NCBI GenBank assembly: GCA_021798435.1
Contig: JAJZGN010000052.1
Coordinates: forward strand, 1 to 10,639
Direction of reading: 5' to 3'
Source of the DNA: a bacterium
GTDB taxonomy: Bacteria; Chloroflexota; Dormibacteria; Aeolococcales; Bog-877
DNA length: 10,639 nucleotides
Shown piece after piece: positions 1 through 7,156 of the stretch. The notes beneath the pieces were generated by a model, which was given only the letters and a program-made list of their open reading frames with translations, did no database searches and was not told where the DNA came from. Positions within the stretch are counted from its first letter, which is position 1. Every line of letters starts with the position of its first letter. The position numbers and the translations under genes were made by a program.

Positions 1-369
1 TCTCCAGGTTTCCCGCACCGTGAGGGTGGGGAAGATGTCGTCTAGCTGCGGGACCCAGCCCAGCCCTCTCGAAGCCAGCCGGTTTGCCGGCACCTCGGAG
101 ATCTCCCGCCCGCGGAGCCAGACCTGACCGCCCAGGAGCTGCGCGTCGTGGGTCACGCCCCGCAGGAGCGTGCTCTTGCCCGCACCGTTGGGCCCGATGA
201 TGCAGACCACCTCCCCGGCGCCGACCGACAGTGAGACGTCGCTGACCACGGGGTGGCCGGCATACCCCACCGAGCAGCCCTCTATCGCGAAGAGCTGGTC
301 GCGACGGTCGTCCGAGACACCGGCGATCACTTCCTCGGGGTGCCCCGGGCCGACCGTATCACTGGCCAA
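1..369 (-). CDS. livF: LivF-type ABC transporter ATP-binding protein, 3' part outside the window
   Basis: This is the N-terminal 123 codons of the second ATPase of a branched-chain amino acid-type (HAAT) ABC importer; it acts at the cytoplasmic face with LivG to power LivH/LivM. With the start used here, Walker A GPNGAGKST is at residues 59-67 and the Q-loop VPQ ends at Q108, followed by IFPTLTVRE, the LivF-typical stretch. The signature motif, Walker B and H-loop would lie beyond base 1. The first in-frame start after an upstream stop is TTG at 369, 11 nt inside livG, with a Shine-Dalgarno-like AGGTGAGG about 10 nt upstream. A GTG at 330 is the alternative, but its GAGGAA abuts the codon. 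Family assignment is firm; the exact start is not. It is the last visible gene of the operon. Confidence 0.93.
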   Translation of the reverse strand, partial: MASDTVGPGHPEEVIAGVSDDRRDQLFAIEGCSVGYAGHPVVSDVSLSVGAGEVVCIIGPNGAGKSTLLRGVTHDAQLLGGQVWLRGREISEVPANRLASRGLGWVPQLDDIFPTLTVRETWR

Positions 370-1117
370 GGTAGGCCATCCTCACCTGCTGATTGGTCCG
401 GACCTCGTCGAGAGTTCCGCGCACGATGACCTTCCCATCCGCCATCACCACCACGCTATGGCAGAGGCGCTCGATCACCCGCATCTCGTGTTCGACCAGT
501 ACCACCGCCGTGCCGGTGGTCACTAGGCCGTCGACCAGGCCGGCCACAAGTTCACCCAGGTGGGGAGCCACCCCCGCCATGGGTTCGTCCAGGAGGAGGA
601 CGGTGGGCTCGGCCAGCAGCGCCCTGCCGATCTCCAGGAGGCGGCGCTCTCCGCCGCTGAGGCTTGCGGCGGGCGTGTTCTCGTGCCGGTTGAGTCCCAA
701 CTGGGCCAGCATGGGCCGGGCCCGACCCACCTGGGCTGCCTCCTGGCGCTTCCAGCCGCGCGCGAACAGTGCGGCCCGGGGACGCTCCCCCCGCCACGGC
801 TTGAACCCGAGCAAGAGGTTCTCCAGGACCGTCAGCTGCGGGAAGAGGCTCGCGGTCTGAAAGGTGCGGATGATTCCCATCTGCGCCATCCGGTGAGGGG
901 GCTGGCCCGAAACCGTCCGCTCCCCGAGCCGGATCCGGCCGGCGTCGGGCCGGATGGCCCCCGCCAGCATTCCCAGAACCGTCGACTTTCCGGCGCCGTT
1001 GGGCCCGATCAAGCCGGTGACGGTCGCAGGCGAGACTTCCAGGTCCACCCCGTCGACCGCCCGCACCCCCCCGAAGGTCTTGGTCAGCCCCTCCACCCGG
1101 AGCAGCACCGGGCCCAC
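359..1117 (-). CDS. livG: LivG-type ABC transporter ATP-binding protein
   Basis: A complete 252-residue ATPase of a HAAT-family importer, of normal LivG length. Walker A GPNGAGKST is at residues 38-46, the Q-loop glutamine at 87 (RTFQ), the ABC signature LSGGERR at 153-159, Walker B VLLLDEP at 173-179 and the H-loop histidine at 210 (VEHEM). The stretch around MGIIRTFQ and the C-terminal VRMAYLGQ are typical of LivG, whose family often ends in V-x-x-A-Y-L-G. It starts at GTG 1117 with a GGGG run four bases upstream. It lies 47 nt after livM and its end overlaps the proposed livF start by 11 nt, so translational coupling is likely. The transported substrate cannot be read from the ATPase. Confidence 0.96.
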   Translation of the reverse strand: MGPVLLRVEGLTKTFGGVRAVDGVDLEVSPATVTGLIGPNGAGKSTVLGMLAGAIRPDAGRIRLGERTVSGQPPHRMAQMGIIRTFQTASLFPQLTVLENLLLGFKPWRGERPRAALFARGWKRQEAAQVGRARPMLAQLGLNRHENTPAASLSGGERRLLEIGRALLAEPTVLLLDEPMAGVAPHLGELVAGLVDGLVTTGTAVVLVEHEMRVIERLCHSVVVMADGKVIVRGTLDEVRTNQQVRMAYLGQ

Positions 1118-1164
1118 TTATCCCCTGCCCCCGTCAGAGGTGCCGGCCGCAGGGCAAAGGTCGC

Positions 1165-2175
1165 TCATGGCCCAACCCCCTCCTGGACCTCTCCGCCTCG
1201 GGTCGCGGAGCCGGCGGGCGTGGGCCCGAAGCGGCGCACGCGCTCGGGTATCAGACCCTGCGGGCGCCACCACAAGAAGCCGAGGGTGAGGATTCCGATC
1301 ACCACCCACTGCAGCGAGGCGAGCACGGTGGCATCGGCCCCTATCGGGAAGAGCTGGACCGCCTGCTGGATCCCCACCGCGATCAGGGCCGCCCCCACCG
1401 CGACCCCGGGGAGGGACGCCCGGCCGCCGATGATGACGATGGTGAAGTAGACGAAGGTCTCCGGATAGAGCCACCCGCTCGGTGCCCAGGCGGTGGTGAA
1501 CTCCACCAGCAGGGCGCCGCTCAAGGCAGCGAGCGCGCCGCCCAACACGAAGACCTCCATCCGCGCCCTGGAGCTGCTGCGGCCCATGGCGTCTGCCAGG
1601 GCGTCGTTCTCCCGAACCGCCCGCAGGACCCGGCCGTAGGGAGAGTGGACGAGCCTGGCCACCAAGATCGCCACCAACCCGCACACGACGGCACAGAAGC
1701 CCACGAAGGCCCAGGCGTAGGAGACCCCGGTGAGCCCCGCCAGCCCGAGCAGGGGCTTGGGGACCAGCGACAGCCCCGCGTCCCCGTTGAGAAAGCCGGG
1801 AAGCGACTCGACCACGAGGCTGGCCACCACCGAGACCACCAACAGGACCACCGCCTGGAAGTCGCCCCGCAACCGTCGCAGCCCGACCCAGCCCACGAGC
1901 CACCCCAGGGCGGCCCCGACCGCCACGGCCCCCAGAAGGGGGAGGGGAAACGGCAGTTGCCACCCTCCGAAATATTGCTGAAAGCCGCCGCTGGCCTTGG
2001 CCGGCCCCAGGCTGAGCAGGGCGGCCGCGTAGGCACCCGCGCTTTGGAAGAGGATGAAGCCGAAGTTCAAGACGCCGGTCACCCCGAACTGGATGTCAAG
2101 TGCCCAGGAGGCGATCAGGTTCACGGCCAGGTAGACGAGCAAAGTGGTGGCGTAGAGCTGGATGGCGCTGTTCAC
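1165..2175 (-). CDS. livM: LivM-type branched-chain amino acid ABC transporter permease
   Basis: A 336-residue, highly hydrophobic permease of the BPD_transp_2 family (LivM branch). It forms the membrane channel with LivH. The N-terminal membrane region holds GVTGVLNFGFILFQSAGAYA (31-50), the family's N-x-G-x(n)-GAY region. RRLRGDFQAVVLL (100-112) matches the LRG-x-(Y/F)FA region, and SPYGRVLRAVREND (178-191) is the cytoplasmic coupling segment. RPQGLIPER (304-312) is the usual C-terminal motif. About 20 hydrophilic residues follow, slightly more tail than many LivM proteins have. The start is GTG at 2175, only 7 nt after the livH stop, with GGGAG very close to it; reinitiation after livH is plausible. 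Family is certain, substrate is not. Confidence 0.95.
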   Translation of the reverse strand: MNSAIQLYATTLLVYLAVNLIASWALDIQFGVTGVLNFGFILFQSAGAYAAALLSLGPAKASGGFQQYFGGWQLPFPLPLLGAVAVGAALGWLVGWVGLRRLRGDFQAVVLLVVSVVASLVVESLPGFLNGDAGLSLVPKPLLGLAGLTGVSYAWAFVGFCAVVCGLVAILVARLVHSPYGRVLRAVRENDALADAMGRSSSRARMEVFVLGGALAALSGALLVEFTTAWAPSGWLYPETFVYFTIVIIGGRASLPGVAVGAALIAVGIQQAVQLFPIGADATVLASLQWVVIGILTLGFLWWRPQGLIPERVRRFGPTPAGSATRGGEVQEGVGP

Positions 2176-2182
2176 GCTCCCG

Positions 2183-3070
2183 CTACCCCACCGCCTGCCG
2201 CAGGGTCGCTATCTCGGAGAAGAGGCCGCGGGGTCGCACCAGGAGCACCAAGACCAGGACCGCGAAGGCGACCACGTCCTTGAGTTCCGGGATCCAGTAG
2301 GCACCGGCGACCTCGGTGGCCACGCCCAGGATCACCGCCCCCAAGAAGGCTCCCTTCGCCGACCCCACCCCTCCGAAGACGGCGGCCGCGATGATCACGA
2401 TCAGGAAGTAACTACCGGTGGTGACCGAAAACGTGGCCGTGTCCAGGAAGAGGAGCGCGCCTCCGGCCCCGGCCATCACCCCCGATGCGAGCCAGGCAAC
2501 AGCCACGACCCGCCCGGTGTCAACGCCGCAGGCCCGAGCCAGGGACGGGTTGACAGAGAGGGCCCGCATCGCTCGACCCAGCTTCGTGTACTGCAGGCCC
2601 AGGTAGGTCGCCGCCATCACGGCAACCGCCACGCCTATGGTGACCACCTGGTCGGCGGTCAAGACCAGCCCCCCCAGGTTCACTGCCCGACCGGTCACGA
2701 CCCCGTAGGAGAAGAATCCTGGACCGACGGCCGCCTGGATCAAGTTCTGGCCGATGAGGGCGGTGGAGATGGTGACGATCACCATCCCGAAGGTGCTGGT
2801 CCCGCGCCGGATGAAGGGGGTGTAGATCCCCCAGTTGATGAGCGCTGAGAGCAGTCCGCCAGCTAGGGCCGCGAGCGCGATCGCCAGCCAGAGGGTGACG
2901 CCGACCACGATCAGGCCGTAGGCCACGAATCCGCTCGCAGTCATGATCGAGACGAAGGCCAGGTTGAGGACGTTGGAGACGCTGTATTGAAGAGTGAACC
3001 CGACGGCGCTCACCGAGAGGATCGCCGCCGTGACCAACCCGAACCCAAAGGCGCCGAGCAACTCCGCCAC
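2183..3070 (-). CDS. livH: LivH-type branched-chain amino acid ABC transporter permease
   Basis: A 295-residue inner-membrane permease of the BPD_transp_2 family, of typical LivH length. The N-terminal half carries the N-x-x-x-x-A-F region (VSNVLNLAF, 31-39). YTKLGRAMRALSVNP (161-175) followed by AWLASGVMAGAGGALL (192-207) is the characteristic coupling-loop and helix signature. RPRGLF (279-284) is the family C-terminal motif. The start is GTG at 3070: an in-frame TGA lies 9 nt upstream, so no earlier start is possible. The nearest G-rich Shine-Dalgarno-like run is about 12 nt upstream, which is distant. It follows the livJ-type gene after 119 nt containing two tandem hairpins, and precedes livM by 7 nt. 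It pairs with LivM in the transport channel. Confidence 0.95.
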   Translation of the reverse strand: MAELLGAFGFGLVTAAILSVSAVGFTLQYSVSNVLNLAFVSIMTASGFVAYGLIVVGVTLWLAIALAALAGGLLSALINWGIYTPFIRRGTSTFGMVIVTISTALIGQNLIQAAVGPGFFSYGVVTGRAVNLGGLVLTADQVVTIGVAVAVMAATYLGLQYTKLGRAMRALSVNPSLARACGVDTGRVVAVAWLASGVMAGAGGALLFLDTATFSVTTGSYFLIVIIAAAVFGGVGSAKGAFLGAVILGVATEVAGAYWIPELKDVVAFAVLVLVLLVRPRGLFSEIATLRQAVG

Positions 3071-3086
3071 TCGTGCTCAGCACCCC

Positions 3087-3126
3087 CCCGGCTGGTCCCA
3101 GGCCCGACCTGGGACCGCGAGCCGGG
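3087..3126 (-). promoter_or_regulatory. Strong intercistronic hairpin just before livH
   Basis: A 16-bp stem: CCCGGCT+GGTCCCAGG (3087-3102) pairs with CCTGGGACC (3108-3116) and AGCCGGG (3120-3126), with a 5-nt loop and one 3-nt bulge. No T-run follows in the direction of transcription, so full intrinsic termination is doubtful. By its place between a binding-protein gene and its permease it could attenuate, or protect the upstream mRNA from 3' decay. Function is inferred; the structure is seen. Confidence 0.6.
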
Positions 3127-3129
3127 AAG

Positions 3130-3171
3130 GCCGGCGGGCCCGGGGGCAAGTCGCACCCCCGGTCCGCCGGC
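3130..3171 (-). promoter_or_regulatory. Second intercistronic hairpin after the livJ-type gene
   Basis: GCCGGCGG (3130-3137) and CCGGGGG (3140-3146) pair with CCCCCGG (3156-3162) and CCGCCGGC (3164-3171), with a 2x1 internal loop and a 9-nt loop: 15 bp, nearly all G-C. It begins 18 nt after the livJ-type stop and is met by RNA polymerase before the 3087-3126 hairpin, making a tandem pair. The lack of a T-run again argues for a partial terminator or mRNA-stabilising role. Confidence 0.55.
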
Positions 3172-3189
3172 ACGGGGCCAGGGAGGGTA

Positions 3190-4485
3190 TCACTGGCCAG
3201 CGGCCGCGTTCACCTCGGCCGGGCTGAGAAGAATGCTGAGCACGAAGTTGCCATTGTGGCTGCGCTCGATCCCAAAGCTCTGCCCGGAGTTGTGATACTG
3301 GTTGAAGACCGTAGGGCCGACCGCGCCTACGTATTGAATCGTCTTGCCCTGCCCCAGTGCCGCCTTCCCGGCCGCGAAGGTGTGGACCACCTCAGCCCCG
3401 GGTGAGGGGGATGTCACCCGGGCGACCCAGCTGTTGAAGACGGTGGGCTTGGTGGAGTGGGAAGCGATCATGGCCAGGGCCATGATGTTCACCGAGTCGT
3501 AGTCGGCAACGGAGTAGAGGTCCGAGTCCCACTGCCCGGGCTGGGGCACCTGCGCCTTGGAGGCCATCAGGGCCTTCGTGTACACCTGATAAGCGGAGGT
3601 GCTGGGGCTGGAGTAAACGGTCACCACGTAATCCAGCTGCTGCAGCTTGGCCTTGCCGATCACCCCTGACACCGCCTGGATCCAGGGCGGCTCCTGCGAC
3701 ACCGGGTCGGTGACCATCGGCACCAGGGTCCCCAGCTGCTGCAGCTCGCTGAGGTAGGTGGCGCTGGTTTGCGGGTCCGCCTCACTGATGATCACCTGGG
3801 GCCGAGCCGCGATCAGCTGCTGGACCTGTGAGCTGTAGGACGCCTGGTCGATGGCCAGCGTCTGGTTGGCGACGAGGTCCAGCCCGAGGGCCCTCACCCC
3901 GGCGATCGCCGCCGGCGCGGAACCTTGAGCCGAGCTATCGTTTCCGAACACCGTGGCGATCCGGGTGAAGCCCAGCCGCTTCGCGGCCGCCGCCATGGCG
4001 CTCCCCTGGGCGGCATCGGGAGAGAGGATCCGCCAGAAGTAGGCGTCGGTCGTGGTGTCGAAGGACGACTGCCCAGTGGTCGAGAACACCGGAATGTGCC
4101 CGGAGTTGAAGATCGGAATCACCGCCGTGGCGGTGCTCGTGCCGCCCCCCAGCACCCCCACCAGCGAGGGGGTCGTCGCGATCAGCTGGTTGGCCGCGGG
4201 CACCGCGTCGGCGGGATCTCCCTTGGAGTCATACGGCTTGCACTGCAAAGTGTGCCCCAGCACCCCACCGGCGGCGTTGATGAGCTTGACGGCCGGGTAG
4301 CACCCGGCGGCCGCCTCCGGACCATAGGCGGCGTTGGGGCCAGAGTAAGCGTGGAAGATCCCAATTGTCAGGGCATTGCTGCTCCCGGCGCCGTTCCCGC
4401 AGGCCGCGACGGTCGCGCAGAGGGCACCCAGCCCCAAGGCGGCCGCCCCGCGGCGCCACCGCAGTTGGCAGATCACGAGCGTCAT
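3190..4485 (-). CDS. livJ: LivJ-type ABC transporter substrate-binding lipoprotein
   Basis: The extracytoplasmic receptor of the adjacent Liv system, periplasmic-binding-protein type I (Peripla_BP_6). It has a lipoprotein signal peptide: basic RWRR, a hydrophobic stretch, then lipobox VAAC with the modified Cys at residue 29. The mature protein opens with the family pattern TIGIFHAYSGPNAAYGPEAAAG, written here as two parts, TIGIFHAYSG then PNAAYGPEAAAG, followed by KLINAAGGVLG and a YDSKGDPADAV region. At about 431 residues it is somewhat longer than E. coli LivJ. The longest start is GTG at 4488, but ATG at 4485 sits 6 nt after GGAGG and is preferred. The ligand is not predictable; Liv-type receptors also bind amides, urea and aromatic compounds. 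Two mature cysteines (61 and 81 from this start) could form a disulfide. Confidence 0.93.
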   Translation of the reverse strand: MTLVICQLRWRRGAAALGLGALCATVAACGNGAGSSNALTIGIFHAYSGPNAAYGPEAAAGCYPAVKLINAAGGVLGHTLQCKPYDSKGDPADAVPAANQLIATTPSLVGVLGGGTSTATAVIPIFNSGHIPVFSTTGQSSFDTTTDAYFWRILSPDAAQGSAMAAAAKRLGFTRIATVFGNDSSAQGSAPAAIAGVRALGLDLVANQTLAIDQASYSSQVQQLIAARPQVIISEADPQTSATYLSELQQLGTLVPMVTDPVSQEPPWIQAVSGVIGKAKLQQLDYVVTVYSSPSTSAYQVYTKALMASKAQVPQPGQWDSDLYSVADYDSVNIMALAMIASHSTKPTVFNSWVARVTSPSPGAEVVHTFAAGKAALGQGKTIQYVGAVGPTVFNQYHNSGQSFGIERSHNGNFVLSILLSPAEVNAAAGQ

Positions 4486-4598
4486 CACGTTCCTCCCGTC
4501 GTTGAAACTAGCTTCGCGGTGCGCCGAGCCGTAGGGTGCAGCTCAAGGGCATTCGCCTCCCCGAGGTCCGCCCCGGGGGTTCGCGGGGCCCAAGGTGC

Positions 4599-6545
4599 TC
4601 ACTGAATGCGGTAGTTCTGCGGGTACAACTCCCCGTAGATCCCTTGCGGCACCACCCCTTGGAGGTAGCTCTTGTAAACCGTGAGCTGGTAGGGGACGTT
4701 CGGCACCTCGAGGTAGGGCAGTTGCACCGCCAGGTAGTCCTCATAGCGATAGAGGGCCTGCGTCTCGCTCGAATTGCTGGCCGCCGTATGGGTGGCGGCG
4801 ATATTCGCATCGTTGACGGCGCTGCAGTAGTCGCCGGCGTTGGAGCCGGCTCCGCACCCGAAGAGCTCCCCGCCGGTGGGGAGGTAGTCGGGGAAGTAGA
4901 CCCAGGTGTCCTGCAGGGTGTAGTTTGCGAGCTGCCAATTGTTGCAGGGCGTCGACGGGGTGCAGCCGTAGATCACTCCGCCGATCGACCCGTAGCTCTC
5001 GGCCTTGACCGTCAGCGTCACACCTGCGCCCGCCTTCATCGCCGACTGCATGGCGGCCACCTCGTTGGCCTCGATGGTGGAGCCGATCAGGTAGATGACC
5101 GAGAGCGTGGCGGCCTGGCCCAAAAGCACCCCGGCCCCGCACTCACTGCTAGACGGGCCCGGCCGGGTGCAGGTTGTCTCGCCCCCGGGCACCACGTGCC
5201 AACCGTGGCCGCGGAGCAGGGACACTGCTCTCGAGGGGTCGTAGGGGTAGAGCTGCTTGCCGGCCTCCAGAGGGCTGAGGTCGGGGCTCCTGGGCGGGTA
5301 GGTCGGTACCGGCCCGTTGTCGATGGTCCCGGTCCCGGCGGTGAACTGCTTGATGAACTGGGGCTGGTTGACGAGCGACTGCAGGGCCTGGCGGAAGTAG
5401 AGCTGGCGCAGGAGCGGGCCCGCGCCGGGGTCGGTGTAGTTGTAGTAGAACTGGTCGATGCCCATCACGTACCAGGGGCTGTAGGTGTACCCCTCCTTCT
5501 GGGTGAGATAGCTCTTCTGGCGAATGTCCTGGTAGGGCAGGTAGCCGATGGTGAGGCTGCCCGAGCGCAGGGCTGCGAACTCTGCCTGATCGCTGGTGAA
5601 GGGGAGCTCGACGAACGCCGCGATGGCCGGCTTGTTGGGCCCGGAGTAGGCGTGGTTGGGTACGAACTTGGCGTAGCCGTTGGTGGTGTAGGCCTCCAGC
5701 CGGAGCGGGCCATCCACGACCCTCCACAAGGGGTTGGTCGCGTAAGTGGAGGTCTGCTCCGACTGTGCGTTGAGGAAGGCTGCGACTCCCAGCGCCCCCG
5801 AGGTAGCGGTCCCAGGGTCGGCGGGAACGTACTGCGTCGGGGTGGTGCCGGAGATCGTGGTCCGGGCCAGGGCCGACATATCGAAGTTCCCCGCCCCGCC
5901 GGCGCTGGTGAGCTTGTCCCAGGCCTGCTGCGGCAGCGGGGTGATCTGGCTAAGTTCGTTGTAGAGATACCAGCGCGGGTTGTAGGCCGCGTTCAGGTGG
6001 AAGACCACGGTGTAAGTGCCGGTCGCGGCATAGCTCGCGATGTTGACCGGGAAGCCCCCCGGCACTGCGGCCGCCCAGGAGGGGCCCGGCTGTCCCGACG
6101 GCGTCGGCACGGTTGGGGCGTTGGAGTCGGTCACGGCAGACACCAGGTTCATCCAGAAGATCACGTCGCGCGCCGTCACAGGTTGGCCATCCGACCAGAC
6201 CCAGTGCTTGAGGGTCACGGTGACCGTCTGATTCCCGTCGGAGAACAGAGGCGGGTTGGCGAGGCTCAGGCGGGGGTTGAGCTCCGGCACCCCGCGGTTC
6301 CCGAACCAGTAGAGCGGGGGATAGAGCAACTCCGAGAAGTCGGAGACGTTGGCGTTGATGTAATCACTCGCGCCCACCAAGGGCAGGATGTAATTGGGTG
6401 GGGTGGAGGGCTCCTCCGCAAAGGTGACCGTCCGCCCGCCAGTTGCCGCGTTGCCGATGGTGGAACACCCGGCGACGAGCAGCAGCACCAGCCCCATGGC
6501 CGCCGCCATGGCTCCTGCCGCCGACGGCAGCCTGCGTGGCTTCAT
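4599..6545 (-). CDS. Family-5 (peptide/nickel-type) ABC transporter substrate-binding lipoprotein
   Basis: A 648-residue solute-binding protein of the SBP_bac_5 family (DppA/OppA/NikA fold), longer than the common 500-550. Residues 1-27 are a lipoprotein signal: KPRR, a hydrophobic core and lipobox LVAGC with Cys27. The family core is clear: TLKHWVWSDGQPVTARDVIF (111-130) is the W-x-DG-x-P-x-TA-x-D region, and LYFRQALQSLVNQPQFI (382-398) is the F-R-x-A helix. Six further cysteines form three close pairs (459/469, 528/534, 564/574). The ATG at 6545 lacks a clear Shine-Dalgarno sequence, but the basic n-region supports it over internal ATGs. It stands 110 nt before the livJ-type gene and no cognate DppB/DppC-type permease is in the window. 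The ligand (peptide, sugar, metal chelate) is unknown. Confidence 0.93.
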   Translation of the reverse strand: MKPRRLPSAAGAMAAAMGLVLLLVAGCSTIGNAATGGRTVTFAEEPSTPPNYILPLVGASDYINANVSDFSELLYPPLYWFGNRGVPELNPRLSLANPPLFSDGNQTVTVTLKHWVWSDGQPVTARDVIFWMNLVSAVTDSNAPTVPTPSGQPGPSWAAAVPGGFPVNIASYAATGTYTVVFHLNAAYNPRWYLYNELSQITPLPQQAWDKLTSAGGAGNFDMSALARTTISGTTPTQYVPADPGTATSGALGVAAFLNAQSEQTSTYATNPLWRVVDGPLRLEAYTTNGYAKFVPNHAYSGPNKPAIAAFVELPFTSDQAEFAALRSGSLTIGYLPYQDIRQKSYLTQKEGYTYSPWYVMGIDQFYYNYTDPGAGPLLRQLYFRQALQSLVNQPQFIKQFTAGTGTIDNGPVPTYPPRSPDLSPLEAGKQLYPYDPSRAVSLLRGHGWHVVPGGETTCTRPGPSSSECGAGVLLGQAATLSVIYLIGSTIEANEVAAMQSAMKAGAGVTLTVKAESYGSIGGVIYGCTPSTPCNNWQLANYTLQDTWVYFPDYLPTGGELFGCGAGSNAGDYCSAVNDANIAATHTAASNSSETQALYRYEDYLAVQLPYLEVPNVPYQLTVYKSYLQGVVPQGIYGELYPQNYRIQ

Positions 6546-6704
6546 CGACGCCCGCGCCCACCCGCGTCCACCGGACGGGCCGCCCGGCAGGGGACCTCCC
6601 GCCGCCCCCTTGCGTCCCCGCCAACCGAAGCGAGCCCCAACGGAAGATCCTGCGCACCGCGCCTTCGATCATCCCCGGCGCCCCGTCCTCGTCGGACTGG
6701 TGTC

Positions 6705-6736
6705 GGCTCCTGGATCCCCGGATGGGGCCCCGAGCC
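6705..6736 (-). promoter_or_regulatory. Possible hairpin in the leader of the family-5 binding-protein gene
   Basis: GGCTC (6705-6709) pairs with GAGCC (6732-6736); inside, GG-(AT)-CCCC pairs with GGGG-CC around the tetraloop GGAT (6720-6723). This gives 11 pairs interrupted by an internal loop and a bulge. It would lie in the 5' leader if transcription starts near 6810. No known riboswitch consensus is recognised in it, so a regulatory role is only a suggestion. Confidence 0.3.
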
Positions 6737-6816
6737 ATTCAGCGCCGTCCACCTCGTGTTCTCCGCACAGGGCGACACCGGAACGCAACCCTCCCGCTAC
6801 CACTAGGGAAGGCCTC

Positions 6817-6846
6817 ATCAGAGCACATCGCAGGCCAATTTGTCAA
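6817..6846 (-). promoter_or_regulatory. Candidate sigma70-type promoter of the transporter operon
   Basis: On the minus strand a perfect TTGACA -35 box (6841-6846) is followed by an 18-bp spacer and TCTGAT (6817-6822; 4 of 6 matches to TATAAT), preceded by TGC, an extended -10. Transcription would start near 6810 and run into the family-5 binding-protein gene and then the liv genes. The -35 lies within TGTCAACA (6841-6848), which fits the TGTNNACA core of many FCD-type GntR operators, though TG+TTGACA produces this match automatically. Confidence 0.6.
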
Positions 6847-7116
6847 CAGCCGACTGTGATCTGCCAGTTGTACGCCGGATGGCTCGCCGGAGCCAGCTCT
6901 GGGCTGGGGCCAGGCTTGGGAACGCGAGCCGGAACACGATCCGGCCGGCGCTGCGGGCCCCGGGGGCCGCCGGAATACCGGCTCCATTACGCCTTCGCCA
7001 CTTCCACGTCCCTCGCCCCCTCGTCGGCCGCTCTCACGAGCCCTGCGCCCGTCGCCCCTGCTCGCCGTTGACGCGCTACCGGGGGACCGCCTCCTGATCT
7101 CGGGGTGTCTTCATTC

Positions 7117-7156
7117 GGCGAGCGCAACGATCTGGTGAGAATCCGACGGGGCCGAC
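7117..7156 (+). other. Fragment resembling the 3' part of an FMN (RFN) riboswitch
   Basis: The plus strand reads GCGAGCG (7119-7125), GATCTGGTGAGAATCCG (7129-7145) and GGGGCCGAC (7148-7156). This order resembles the GCGAGCG ... GATCCGGTG..A.TCCG ... GGGCCGAC portion of RFN elements recalled from ribB-type leaders. The required 5' half (GGG-TGAAATTCCC-ACCGGCGGT) is not seen upstream, and there is no plus-strand gene downstream. It is therefore either a degenerate remnant or coincidence. Confidence 0.2.

Noticed and set aside
560..1450. A 296-codon plus-strand frame opposite livG and livM
   Set aside because: It spans two genes with clear family motifs on the minus strand, and its translation is low-complexity Pro/Arg/Gly with no recognisable domain.
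1118..1963. A 281-codon minus-strand frame overlapping livM
   Set aside because: Out of frame with livM, which has full family motifs; the translation is almost entirely Gly/Arg/Ala and is a shadow.
4570..4589. GCCCCG/CGGGGC short stem between the two binding-protein genes
   Set aside because: Only 6 bp with an 8-nt loop and no T-run in very GC-rich sequence; not distinguishable from chance as a terminator.
4536..6806. A 756-codon plus-strand open frame opposite the family-5 receptor gene
   Set aside because: It mirrors the codon structure of the real gene on the other strand, is Gly/Arg/Val-rich, shows no domain, and has no promoter or ribosome site. Long antisense frames are common in GC-rich DNA.
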